A stretch of 64,000 bases of DNA from Streptomyces sp. DH24 (lineage in GTDB: Bacteria; Actinomycetota; Actinomycetes; Streptomycetales; Streptomycetaceae). A program made the translations under genes and the position numbers. Positions within the stretch are counted from its first letter, which is position 1; each line of letters opens with the position of its first letter. The notes beneath the pieces were generated by a model that did not search any database, was not told the DNA's origin, and was given only the letters and a program-made list of their open reading frames with translations. The DNA lies in NCBI RefSeq assembly GCF_029813775.1, contig NZ_JARVKW010000031.1:1-64000 (forward strand), in the 5' to 3' direction. Below are positions 24,883 to 33,216 of the stretch, one piece after another.

Positions 24883-25766
24883 CGTGGCTGGTCACCGGCG
24901 CGGGCGGCATGCTCGGCCACGACGTCGTCGCCGAACTCACCGCACGCGGCGAGGACGTCATCGGCCTGGACCGCGCCGCCCTGGACATCACCAGCCCCGA
25001 CGCCCTCGACAGGGCGCTCGCCGAGCACCGCCCCGCCCTCGTCGTGAACTGCGCCGCGTACACCGCCGTGGACGACGCGGAGACCGACGAGGCGCGGGCA
25101 CTGCTGATCAACGGCGAGGGGCCGAGGCTGCTCGCCCGCGCCTGCGCCGCGCACGACGCGCGCCTGATCCACGTCTCCACCGACTACGTCTTCTCCGGAG
25201 ACACCCGCACCACCCCCTACCCGGAGGACCACCCGACCGCCCCGCGCACCGCCTACGGCCGCACCAAACTCGCCGGTGAACAGGCCGTGCTGGAGGAACT
25301 CCCCGGGACGGGCGCCGTCGTGCGCACCGCGTGGCTCTACGGCGTCCACGGCCGCAGCTTCGTCCGCACGATGATCGACCTGGAGGCCTCCCGGCCCACC
25401 GTCGACGTCGTGGACGACCAGCGCGGTCAGCCGACCTGGAGCGCGGACGTCGCCGTCCGCATCGCCGACCTCGGCCCCCGGCTGGGCGGCGCGGCGAGCG
25501 GCGTCTTCCACGCCACCAGTTCGGGCGAGGCGACCTGGTACGAACTGGCCCGGGAGGTGTTCCGCCTCATAGGCGCGGACCCGGACCGGGTCCGCCCGAC
25601 CACCGGCGCGGCCTTCCCCCGGCCCGCACCGCGCCCCGCCTACAGCGCGCTCGCGCACGGCCGCTGGCAGGAGATCGGCCTGCCGGCGCCGCGCGACTGG
25701 CGCGCCGCCCTGCACGAAGCACTGCCCAGGATCCGCAAGGAGAGTCCCCTTCGTGAAACGCCATGA
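24879..25766 (+). CDS. rmlD: dTDP-4-dehydrorhamnose reductase
   Basis: A 295-residue SDR enzyme catalysing the last NAD(P)H-dependent step to dTDP-L-rhamnose. TGAGGMLGHDV is the nucleotide loop; STDYVFSG and the Y-x3-K of AYGRTKLAGE are typical of RmlD. The ATG at 24879 overlaps the rmlB stop; the frame upstream lies within rmlB. Its 3' end overlaps the methyltransferase gene by 14 bp. Confidence 0.93.
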   Translation: MTWLVTGAGGMLGHDVVAELTARGEDVIGLDRAALDITSPDALDRALAEHRPALVVNCAAYTAVDDAETDEARALLINGEGPRLLARACAAHDARLIHVSTDYVFSGDTRTTPYPEDHPTAPRTAYGRTKLAGEQAVLEELPGTGAVVRTAWLYGVHGRSFVRTMIDLEASRPTVDVVDDQRGQPTWSADVAVRIADLGPRLGGAASGVFHATSSGEATWYELAREVFRLIGADPDRVRPTTGAAFPRPAPRPAYSALAHGRWQEIGLPAPRDWRAALHEALPRIRKESPLRETP

Positions 25767-26556
25767 GTTCCTCCGGGAACTGCACAAGGTCAGCGCCAAC
25801 CGCAACTACCTGGAGATCGGCGTCAACGACGGCCGCAGCCTGCGCCTGTCCCGCGTCCCCAGCATCGCGGTCGACCCCGCCTTCAAGGTGGTGTCGGAGA
25901 TCAAGTGCGACGTCCACCTGGTGAAGGCCACCAGCGACGACTTCTTCGCCCGCGACAACCCGCTGCAGCACTTGAAGGGCGGCCGGCACCCGCTGCGCAA
26001 CCTGCGTCGGGGCCGCAGCCCCCTCGGACACTGGCGGCGCACCACGCTGGACCTGTCGTTCATCGACGGCATGCACCTGTTCGAGTTCGCGCTGCGCGAC
26101 TTCATCAACATCGAGAAGCACTCCGACTGGGGCAGCGTCATCGTCTTCGACGACATGCTGCCGCGCAACGTCGACGAGGCGGCCCGCGACCGGCACACCG
26201 GCGCGTGGACCGGCGACGTCTACAAGATCATCGAGGTGCTGGCCCGCTACCGGCCCGACCTGGTGACGGTCCAGGTCGACACCCAGCCGACCGGCCAGCT
26301 CGTGGTGTTCGGCGCCGACCCGTCCAGCACGGTGCTCAAGGACAAGTACGAGGAAATCCTCCAGGAGTACCTCGTCCCCGACCCGCAGAAGGTGCCCGAG
26401 GCGATCCTGGAGCGGGCCGCGGCGGTGCCTCCGGAGGCGCTGCTGGAGGCGGGCTTCTGGGGCCGTCTCATCCGGGCCCGCAACATGGGCCTGCCGCGCT
26501 CCCGTGGTTGGGAGCCGCTGCGGCAGGCCCTGGAGCAGGTCGGCGTCAGCCGCTGA
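25753..26556 (+). CDS. Class I SAM-dependent methyltransferase of the rhamnose locus
   Basis: 267 residues. YLEIGVNDGRSLRL (about residues 19-32) is the SAM-binding motif I, and LSFIDGMHLFEF with VIVFDDMLPRN fits the methyltransferase_24-like sugar or small-molecule O-methyltransferases. The C-terminal 70 residues are helical. GTG at 25753 follows AAGGAGAG inside rmlD, so it is the fourth gene of the rml operon. A likely role is O-methylation of rhamnose or of a glycan carrying it; this is inferred from position. It converges with rmlC. Confidence 0.82.
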   Translation: MKRHEFLRELHKVSANRNYLEIGVNDGRSLRLSRVPSIAVDPAFKVVSEIKCDVHLVKATSDDFFARDNPLQHLKGGRHPLRNLRRGRSPLGHWRRTTLDLSFIDGMHLFEFALRDFINIEKHSDWGSVIVFDDMLPRNVDEAARDRHTGAWTGDVYKIIEVLARYRPDLVTVQVDTQPTGQLVVFGADPSSTVLKDKYEEILQEYLVPDPQKVPEAILERAAAVPPEALLEAGFWGRLIRARNMGLPRSRGWEPLRQALEQVGVSR

Positions 26557-26565
26557 CCCGGCGGC

Positions 26566-27174
26566 TCAGTCCTCGAGAGGCCTGCCGCGCAGGTGCGCGT
26601 ACCACGTGCGGCAGGCCTCGTACGAGGGCAGCAGCCCCGACTGCCTGGCCTCGGCCAGCGTCGGTGCCCCGGCGTCCTTCGGGGACAGCACCGGCGTGAT
26701 CCCCTCGGGCCACTCGATGCCCAGCTCCGGGTCCAGCGGGTGCAGCCCGTGCTCCCGTTCCGGCGCGTAGCCGGTGGAGCACAGGTAGACCACGGTGGCG
26801 TCGTCGGTGAGCGCGAGGAACGCGTGCCCGAGACCCTCCGCGAGGAACACCGCGTGCCGCGTGTCGTCGTCCAGCCGCACGGCCTCCCACCGGCCGAAGC
26901 CGGGGGAGCCGACCCGGATGTCGATCACCACGTCCAGCACGGCCCCGCGCACGCACGTGACGTACTTGGCCTGCCCGGGCGGCACGTCGGCGAAGTGCAC
27001 CCCGCGCAGCACGCCCCGGCGGGACACCGAGCAGTTGGCCTGCATCAGGCCCAGGTCGTAGCCGGTGGCCTCGCGGAACTCCTCGCCCCGGTACCACTCG
27101 TGGAAGCTGCCCCGGTCGTCCGGGAACACCTTCGGCTCCAGGACCCAGGCCCCCTCGATTCCCAGCGGTCGCAT
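26566..27174 (-). CDS. rmlC: dTDP-4-dehydrorhamnose 3,5-epimerase
   Basis: A 202-residue cupin that epimerises dTDP-4-keto-6-deoxyglucose at C3 and C5. Family marks: FHEWYRGEEF, SVSRRGVLRGVHF with the catalytic His, KYVTCVRGAVLDVVIDIR, and GLGHAFLAL. With rmlA, B and D on the other strand it completes the rhamnose pathway. It starts 1 nt after the stop of the glycosyltransferase gene, so the two form an operon read towards rmlD. Confidence 0.93.
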   Translation of the reverse strand: MRPLGIEGAWVLEPKVFPDDRGSFHEWYRGEEFREATGYDLGLMQANCSVSRRGVLRGVHFADVPPGQAKYVTCVRGAVLDVVIDIRVGSPGFGRWEAVRLDDDTRHAVFLAEGLGHAFLALTDDATVVYLCSTGYAPEREHGLHPLDPELGIEWPEGITPVLSPKDAGAPTLAEARQSGLLPSYEACRTWYAHLRGRPLED

Positions 27175-27175
27175 G

Positions 27176-29116
27176 TCACACCCTCCCGGCCCTGACGCGG
27201 GCGGCCACCTTGCCCCGCGCGGTGTTCAGCACCCGCCGTGCCCTGCGCGCCAGCCGCAGCAGCAGGCCGGGGCGCGGGGCCTTCACCGTCTCGATCCCGC
27301 CGGGGCCGACGCGCACGGCGAGCGGCAGCCGGTGGAAGCGCCGCTCGGCGGCGTCCGGGGCGAGGCACACCGCGATCCGCCACAGGGCCTCCCCGGACAG
27401 CGCGTCGGCGGGCAGTCCGGCCTCGATCACCGCGCCGTGCGCGGCGGGCGTGAGCGTGGCGGACACCTCCAGGGACCGCGCGGCGCAGGCGAGCAGCATC
27501 GGCACCTCGGTGGCGGCGGGCACGTGCAGCGGGACGGTGGCGTGCAGCCGGCCGTCGCTCACGGCGATCTGCGCGTGGTTCAGGCCGAGCCACTTGCCGC
27601 CCGCGCCCACGTCCAGCGAGAGGTTGCGGTGCGGCTCCGTCCAGTACGGCCGGACGGCACGGCCGCCGACGACGGCCGCCGGCCCCGCGGCGGGCCCGGG
27701 AGCGGCCGTGCGGGACACCGGGCCCAGGCGGATCTCCTTGGTCCAGCCGCCGAGCTTCACCCGGGCGACCGCGTCCCACACACCGTCGTCGGGCAGGGCC
27801 GCCGGGTCGACGGTCGCCGTCGCCCTCAGCTGCAGCCGCACCCGGCCGTCGTCGCCGGCCGGCACGGTCTCGCGGGTGAACTTCACGGGCTGGAAGTACT
27901 GGGCGGCACTCGCGCGTTCCTTGAGCAGCAGGTCGGCGGTGGCCTGCTGGAACCGGGCGGCGGTCTGGGCGCCCACCCACGCGACGGCGTCCGCGACGTC
28001 CTTCGGCGTGTCCTCCAGCATGGCGGGCTCGGCCTCGGCGGGGAACGTCATCGGCTCGCGCCCGCACGCGTATTCGGCGGTGAACGAGACGTGCAGCGCG
28101 CCGTCCCGCCACTCGATCGTGCCAGGCACCGTCAGGGGCTTGACGGTGGCCTCCCACTCGGCGAACGCCACGACGTCGTCGTACCGGTCGGCGGCGGTCA
28201 GCGAGGCGACCACCTGCTGCGTCGGCTGCAGTCCGACGGCGACGCCGGGCCCGAAGCGTTCGACGACGACCTGGTGGATCTCCCTGAACAGCTCCCTGCG
28301 GTAGTCGTCGGGCAGCTTCAAAAAGCGCCGGGCGCGCAGCCGCTCGACCATCTCCACGCGCAGCCAGCGCCGGAACAGCCGGTCGCGCACCTGGCCCGGC
28401 TCGGTGTACCGCTCGACGACGTCGAGGGCCTCGCGGAGGTTCTTGAAGTAGCCGACGGGATCGAACCGTTCGAAGCCCGCGTTGGAGCCGTCGTCCCGCC
28501 TGAGGTGGTAGTAGCAGACGTAGTCGCTGAGCACCGACACGTTGTCCGCGCGCAGGTACGCCTCGGTGACGAAGACGTGGTCCTCCAGGCGCCGCCGGCC
28601 CTCCGGGAAGCGCAGGCCGGTGCGCTCAAGGAACGCGCGGCGGATCATCTTGTGCGGGGTCAGACTGTCGATCAGCGGCGCGTTCTCGACGGTGGCGCGC
28701 GGGTGGTTGCGGCGGAACAGCTCCACCGGCACACCGCGGCCCTGGCCGGCCATCTTGCCGACGACCACATCGGCGCCGTTGGCGACGCCGTAGTCGTACA
28801 TCCGCTCCAGGGCCTCGTCGCCGAGGTAGTCGTCGTTGTCGACGAACATCACGAACTCGCCCCGGGCGGCGTCGATTCCGACGTTGCGCGGCTTGCCCGA
28901 CCAGCCGGAGTTCTCCTGGTGGATGACCCGCACGCGCGGGTCCTCGGCGGCGAGCGCGTCGAGCCGGGCGGGGGTGGCGTCGGTGGAACCGTCGTTGACG
29001 AAAATGACCTCGTACTCGTCGGGCGGCAGGGACTGCCTCCGCAGCGAGGAGATGCAGTCCTCGATGTAGGTTCCCGGATTGAACACCGGGACGATGACGC
29101 TGACCTTGACCGGCAT
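27176..29116 (-). CDS. GT2 family glycosyltransferase with long C-terminal domain
   Basis: 646 residues. The N-terminal GT-A domain (about 1-230) has VSVIVPVFNPGTYIEDCISS, NDGSTDATPARLD and the metal-binding DDY of FVDNDDYLGDEAL, as in inverting GT2 enzymes. The remaining 400 residues are beta-rich and resemble C-terminal regions of actinobacterial glycopolymer GT2 proteins; no catalytic motif seen there. The C-terminus is strongly basic (RLARRARRVLNTARGK) and could touch membrane lipid. Being in an operon with rmlC it probably transfers rhamnose or builds a rhamnose-containing surface polymer; the donor is not proven. Confidence 0.85.
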   Translation of the reverse strand: MPVKVSVIVPVFNPGTYIEDCISSLRRQSLPPDEYEVIFVNDGSTDATPARLDALAAEDPRVRVIHQENSGWSGKPRNVGIDAARGEFVMFVDNDDYLGDEALERMYDYGVANGADVVVGKMAGQGRGVPVELFRRNHPRATVENAPLIDSLTPHKMIRRAFLERTGLRFPEGRRRLEDHVFVTEAYLRADNVSVLSDYVCYYHLRRDDGSNAGFERFDPVGYFKNLREALDVVERYTEPGQVRDRLFRRWLRVEMVERLRARRFLKLPDDYRRELFREIHQVVVERFGPGVAVGLQPTQQVVASLTAADRYDDVVAFAEWEATVKPLTVPGTIEWRDGALHVSFTAEYACGREPMTFPAEAEPAMLEDTPKDVADAVAWVGAQTAARFQQATADLLLKERASAAQYFQPVKFTRETVPAGDDGRVRLQLRATATVDPAALPDDGVWDAVARVKLGGWTKEIRLGPVSRTAAPGPAAGPAAVVGGRAVRPYWTEPHRNLSLDVGAGGKWLGLNHAQIAVSDGRLHATVPLHVPAATEVPMLLACAARSLEVSATLTPAAHGAVIEAGLPADALSGEALWRIAVCLAPDAAERRFHRLPLAVRVGPGGIETVKAPRPGLLLRLARRARRVLNTARGKVAARVRAGRV

Positions 29117-29303
29117 CGGGCTTCGGGCCCCCCTGGATAGCTTGCCGAAAACATGCGGGTTTGACGGGATGGCCTGATGCTAACCCCAACAGGCGTTGTC
29201 CTTATGGATCACGGGGGTCAACGCCGATTTCGTCGTCGTGTCGTCCGGGTGCCCTCGCGGTCCGGCTCCCACGCACGAGTGCCCCGGCCTCTACGCTTGT
29301 CAC

Positions 29304-29804
29304 GTGCGCCTCTTGCTCATGTCGGACACCCATCTTCCCAAGCGGGCCAGGGAACTGCCCGCTCCGCTGCTCGCCGAGCTCCCGCGCGCCGACGTCGTGT
29401 TCCACGCCGGGGACTGGGTCGACACCGCGACCCTCGACCTGCTGGAGAGCCGTTGCCGCAGGCTGGTCGGCGTGTACGGCAACAACGACGGACCCGAACT
29501 GCGCGCCCGGCTCCCCGAGATCGCGTACACCGAGCTGGACGGTCTGCGCTTCGGCACCGTCCACGAGACGGGTCCCGCTGCGGGCCGGGAAGCCCGCTGC
29601 GCGGCCCGCTTCCCCGGTCTCGACGTCCTCGTTTTCGGCCACAGCCACATCCCCTGGGACACCACCGCCCCCACCGGCCTGCGCCTGCTCAACCCCGGTT
29701 CCCCGACCGACCGCCGCCGTCAGCCCCACTGCACGTACATGACCGCCACGGTCGCCGGTGGCCGCCTGACCGATGTGGAACTGCACCGGCTGCCACCCCG
29801 CTAG
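29304..29804 (+). CDS. YfcE/MJ0936-type metallophosphoesterase
   Basis: A 166-residue calcineurin-like phosphodiesterase. Metal ligands are visible in order: MSDTHLP (D, H), FHAGDWVD (D), GVYGNNDGPE (N) and FGHSHIPWD (H, H). Family members cleave phosphodiesters such as cyclic nucleotides. The GTG at 29304 is chosen: codons before it are not family-like. TACGCT at 29292-29297 could be a -10 box six nt upstream of the start, suggesting a leaderless message. Its end overlaps the convergent XdhC-like gene by 4 bp. Confidence 0.88.
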   Translation: MRLLLMSDTHLPKRARELPAPLLAELPRADVVFHAGDWVDTATLDLLESRCRRLVGVYGNNDGPELRARLPEIAYTELDGLRFGTVHETGPAAGREARCAARFPGLDVLVFGHSHIPWDTTAPTGLRLLNPGSPTDRRRQPHCTYMTATVAGGRLTDVELHRLPPR

Positions 29805-30949
29805 GAGCCGTGGCGACCTTCCGGGGTCTCCGGCCCCGCACCTCGCGCGGGGCCGGTCGGATGGACGGCTCCCCGGGTGGCGCTGAGCGGGGCGCCGGTG
29901 CCGCCCCAGCGCAGCGCGACGATCTCGGCGGCGACGGACACCGCGACCTCCTGGGGCGTACGGGCGCCCAGGTCGAGCCCGACGGGTGAGCGGAGCCGGG
30001 CGAGTTCGTCCTCGGACAGACCCGCCGCGACGAGCCGGGCGAGCCGGTCCTGGTGCGTGCGGCGGCTGCCCATCGCCCCGATGTACGCGGCCGGCCGGCG
30101 CAGCGCCACCTCCAGCAGCGGCACGTCGAACTTCGGGTCGTGGGTCAGGACGCAGACCACGGTGCGCTCGTCGGTGTCCGTGGCCGCGAGGTGCCGGTGC
30201 GGCCAGTCCACGACCACCTCGACGCCGTCCGGGAAGCGCCTGGGCGTCGCGAAGACCGGGCGGGCGTCGCAGACGGTCACCCGGTAGCCGAGGAAGTCGC
30301 CGATCCGGGCCACCGCCGCCGCGTAGTCGATGGCGCCGAACACCAGCATGCGGGGCGGCGGCGCGAACGAGTGCAGGAAGACGCTCACCGCGTCCTCGCG
30401 CCGCTCGCCGCGCGGGCCGTAGTGCCGCAGGCCGGTGGCGCCGAGGGCGAGTTCGCCGCGCGCGTCCGCGGTGACCGCCGCGTCGAGCCCTTCCGCGCCG
30501 AGCGTGCCGGAGACCCGGTCCGGCCACACCGCGAGGGCCGCCCCGCGCGGCGCCGGGCCGTCCGTCACCGTCGCCACGGTCACCGGGTCACCGGCGGCCA
30601 CCGACTCCGCCACCGACCCGAACGACGGATCGGCCGCAGGGCTCACCGGACGCACCAGCAGGGTGATCTCGCCGCCGCAGGTCAGACCCACCGCGAAGGC
30701 GTCCCGGTCGCCGTACCCGAAGGTCTCCAGGCGGGCCTCGCCGCTCGCCACCACCTCCCGGGCCAGCTCGAACACCGCGCCCTCGACGCAGCCGCCCGAC
30801 ACACTGCCCACCACCTCGTCGTCCGGGCCGACGGCCATCGCCGCGCCCGGGTCGCGCGGCGCGCTGCGGCTCACCCCGACGACCGTGGCGAGACCGAACG
30901 GCGAGCCCGCCGCGTACCAGGCGCTCAGCGCCGGGAGGATGTCACGCAT
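29801..30949 (-). CDS. XdhC/CoxI family molybdenum-enzyme maturation protein
   Basis: 382 residues. The N-terminal XdhC/CoxI domain shows GVSRSAPRDPGAAMAV and GSVSGGCVEGAVFE; the C-terminal Rossmann-like domain shows MLVFGAIDYAAAVARIGDFL and YIGAMGSRRTHQDRLARL. Such proteins sulfurate or insert molybdopterin cofactor for xanthine dehydrogenase-type enzymes. No such enzyme lies in the window, so its partner is elsewhere. Convergent with the phosphoesterase gene, sharing 4 bp. Confidence 0.9.
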   Translation of the reverse strand: MRDILPALSAWYAAGSPFGLATVVGVSRSAPRDPGAAMAVGPDDEVVGSVSGGCVEGAVFELAREVVASGEARLETFGYGDRDAFAVGLTCGGEITLLVRPVSPAADPSFGSVAESVAAGDPVTVATVTDGPAPRGAALAVWPDRVSGTLGAEGLDAAVTADARGELALGATGLRHYGPRGERREDAVSVFLHSFAPPPRMLVFGAIDYAAAVARIGDFLGYRVTVCDARPVFATPRRFPDGVEVVVDWPHRHLAATDTDERTVVCVLTHDPKFDVPLLEVALRRPAAYIGAMGSRRTHQDRLARLVAAGLSEDELARLRSPVGLDLGARTPQEVAVSVAAEIVALRWGGTGAPLSATRGAVHPTGPARGAGPETPEGRHGS

Positions 30950-31100
30950 CGTCGGCTCCTCTTCAGGGACTCCCGCGGCTCGTCCGGCCGGGTACCCGGC
31001 CGGCTCGCCACCCCGCTTCGTTGAGCGTTAATCCATTGAGTCATCGGCCGCGGTCTGCTGCACTGCACGGACCCGAAGACGTCGTTCGAAGGAGCGAGCA

Positions 31101-31211
31101 ATGCGCGGATCGTTCATGTCCCCCCAGGAAGGAATGACCCACTCTCCGAAGGACATGACGCTTCGTGCACCTGCTCAACCTGGGAATCCTCGCGCACGTC
31201 GACGCGGGTAA
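31101..31211 (+). CDS. Short ORF upstream of and overlapping the ribosomal-protection gene (candidate leader peptide)
   Basis: 36 codons with ATG at 31101, an ideal ribosome site (AAGGAG at 31089-31094, 6 nt spacing) and TAA stop at 31209. It begins MRGSFMSPQEGMTHSPKDM and runs 47 nt into the resistance gene in another frame. The resistance gene itself has only a distant GAAGGA before its GTG. In tet(M)-type genes a leader ORF senses ribosome stalling and controls expression; a similar role is inferred here. No homologue recognised. Confidence 0.45.
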   Translation: MRGSFMSPQEGMTHSPKDMTLRAPAQPGNPRARRRG

Positions 31212-33147
31212 GACAAGTCTGACCGAACGGCTGCTGCACGCCGTCGGCGCCATCGACGAGATCGGCAGCGTCGACGCCGGGAACACCCGGACCGACACCC
31301 TCGCGCTGGAGCGCCGGCGCGGCATCACCATCAAGTCCGCCGTGGTCTCCTTCCCGCTCGACGGCCGGACGGTCAACCTCATCGACACCCCCGGCCACCC
31401 GGACTTCATCGCCGAGGTGGAACGGGTCCTCGGTGTCCTCGACGGCGTCGTGCTGGTCGTCTCCGCCGTCGAGGGCGTCCAGGCGCAGACCCGGGTCCTG
31501 ATGCGGACCCTGCGCCGGCTGCGCATCCCGACCCTGCTCTTCGTCAACAAGATCGACCGGCGCGGAGCGCGCCACGACGAGGTGCTGCGGGCCGTCCGCG
31601 ACCGCCTCACCCCGGCGATCGTGCCGATGGGCACCACCGGCCGCCTCGGCACCCGCGACGCCCGCTTCACGCCCGGCCCGGACCCGGCCGCCGCGCTGGA
31701 CGTCCTCGCCGACCACGACGACGCCCTGCTGTCGGCGTACCTGGCGGACCCCGAGCGGGCCGTCACCGGCGACCGGCTCCGCGCCGCTCTCGCCGAGCAG
31801 ACCCGGCGCGCCCTGGTCCATCCGGTGTACTTCGGTTCGGCCATCACGGGCGCCGGCGTCGACGCCCTGCTGTCCGGCGTCAGGGACCTGCTGCCCACCG
31901 CCGACGGCGACCCGGACGGGCCCGTCTCCGGCACCGTCTTCAAGGTGGAGCGGGGCCCGGCGGGGGAGAAGGTGGCCTACGCGCGGATGTTCTCCGGGAC
32001 GCTCCGCGCCCGCGACCGGGTGCAGTACGGCGACGCCCGCGGCGCGGGCCGGGTCACCGCGATCAGCGTCTTCGACTCCGGCACGGTCGTCCGCCGCGAC
32101 GCGGTCCCGGCGGGCCGCATCGCCAAGCTGTGGGGCCTGACGGACGTCCGGATCGGCGACGCCGTCGGCGCACCGCGCGCGGGCGGGCAGCGCTTCTTCG
32201 CCCCGCCGACCCTGGAGACCGTCGTCGTCCCCGGACCGGGCACCGACCGGCGCGCCCTCCACGTGGCGCTCACCCAGCTCGCCGAGCAGGACCCGCTGAT
32301 CGACCTGCGCCACGACGAGGTGCGGCAGGAGACCGCCGTGTCGCTGTACGGCGAGGTGCAGAAGGAGGTCGTGCAGGCCACGCTCGCCGACGAGTACGGC
32401 GTGGACGTCACTTTCCGCGAGACCACGCCGCTGTGCGTCGAGCGGCCCGTCGGCACCGGCGCGGCCGTGGAGTTCAACAAGAAGGACGCCAACCCCTTCC
32501 TCGCCACGGTCGGCCTGCGCGTCGACCCGGCGCCGGTCGGCTCGGGCGTGGACTTCCGGATGGAGGTCGAGCTGGGCGCCATGCCGTACGCCTTCTTCAA
32601 GGCCGTCGAGGACAGTGTGCGCGAGACCCTTCGACAGGGGCTGTACGGCTGGCAGGTCACCGACTGCACGGTCACCATGACGCACAGCGGCTACTCGCCC
32701 CGGCAGAGCCACGCCCACCAGGGCTTCGACAAGAGCATGTCGAGCACCGGCGCCGACTTCCGCGGACTCACCCCGCTCGTGCTGATCGAGGCGCTGCGGC
32801 GCGCCGGCACCCGGGTGCACGAGCCGCTGCACCGCTTCCGCCTGGAGGCGCCGGTGGACACGCTCGGCGCCCTGCTGCCGGCGCTGGCCGCACTCGGCGC
32901 CGTACCGCGGACGACCGCCACGCGCGGGGACACCGGGGTCCTGGAGGGCACGGTGCCCGCAGCGCGGGTGCACGAGCTGGAGCAGCGGCTGCCGGGGCTG
33001 ACGCGCGGCGAGGGCGAGCTGAAGAGCGCCTTCGAGCAGTACGCGCCCGTCACCCACGGCGCGGTGCCGTGCCGCCCGCGCACCGACCACAACCCGCTGA
33101 ACCGCAAGGAGTACCTGCTGAACGTGACGCGCCGGGTGGGCGGCTGA
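31165..33147 (+). CDS. Otr(A)/Tet(M)-type ribosomal protection GTPase
   Basis: A 660-residue EF-G-like GTPase. G motifs: LAHVDAGKTSL (G1), RRRGITIKS (G2), DTPGHPDF (G3), VNKIDRRG (G4). Domains II-V follow in EF-G order; length and the MHLLNLGILAHVDAGKT start match ribosomal protection proteins rather than EF-G (about 700). These proteins bind the ribosome and dislodge tetracyclines. It may confer tetracycline resistance or have a related translation role; no tetracycline biosynthesis genes are in the window. GTG at 31165 is set by the conserved N-terminus. A well-placed short ORF overlaps its start. Confidence 0.9.
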   Translation: MHLLNLGILAHVDAGKTSLTERLLHAVGAIDEIGSVDAGNTRTDTLALERRRGITIKSAVVSFPLDGRTVNLIDTPGHPDFIAEVERVLGVLDGVVLVVSAVEGVQAQTRVLMRTLRRLRIPTLLFVNKIDRRGARHDEVLRAVRDRLTPAIVPMGTTGRLGTRDARFTPGPDPAAALDVLADHDDALLSAYLADPERAVTGDRLRAALAEQTRRALVHPVYFGSAITGAGVDALLSGVRDLLPTADGDPDGPVSGTVFKVERGPAGEKVAYARMFSGTLRARDRVQYGDARGAGRVTAISVFDSGTVVRRDAVPAGRIAKLWGLTDVRIGDAVGAPRAGGQRFFAPPTLETVVVPGPGTDRRALHVALTQLAEQDPLIDLRHDEVRQETAVSLYGEVQKEVVQATLADEYGVDVTFRETTPLCVERPVGTGAAVEFNKKDANPFLATVGLRVDPAPVGSGVDFRMEVELGAMPYAFFKAVEDSVRETLRQGLYGWQVTDCTVTMTHSGYSPRQSHAHQGFDKSMSSTGADFRGLTPLVLIEALRRAGTRVHEPLHRFRLEAPVDTLGALLPALAALGAVPRTTATRGDTGVLEGTVPAARVHELEQRLPGLTRGEGELKSAFEQYAPVTHGAVPCRPRTDHNPLNRKEYLLNVTRRVGG

Positions 33148-33186
33148 CGACCGCCCGCCCGGCGCGGGCCACCCCCCCCCGGCCCC

Positions 33187-33216
33187 GGGCCCCGCCGTCA
33201 GCCGCCGGCGGGGCCC
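33187..33216. terminator. Terminator hairpin between convergent genes
   Basis: GGGCCCCGCC (33187-33196) pairs perfectly with GGCGGGGCCC (33207-33216), loop 10 nt. It overlaps the last codons of the convergent beta-propeller gene. A run of nine C precedes it (33172-33180). Confidence 0.7.

Noticed and set aside
22838..29116. Antibiotic deoxysugar cluster
   Set aside because: Only the four rhamnose genes, one methyltransferase and one GT2 gene are present; no scaffold or aminosugar genes.
27065..29140. Long plus-strand frame over the rmlC/GT2 genes
   Set aside because: It is antisense to clear rmlC and GT2 motifs and shows Gly/Arg/His-rich shadow composition.
31165..33147. Housekeeping elongation factor G
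   Set aside because: The protein is shorter than EF-G and its N-terminus and domain IV match Otr/Tet ribosomal-protection proteins.
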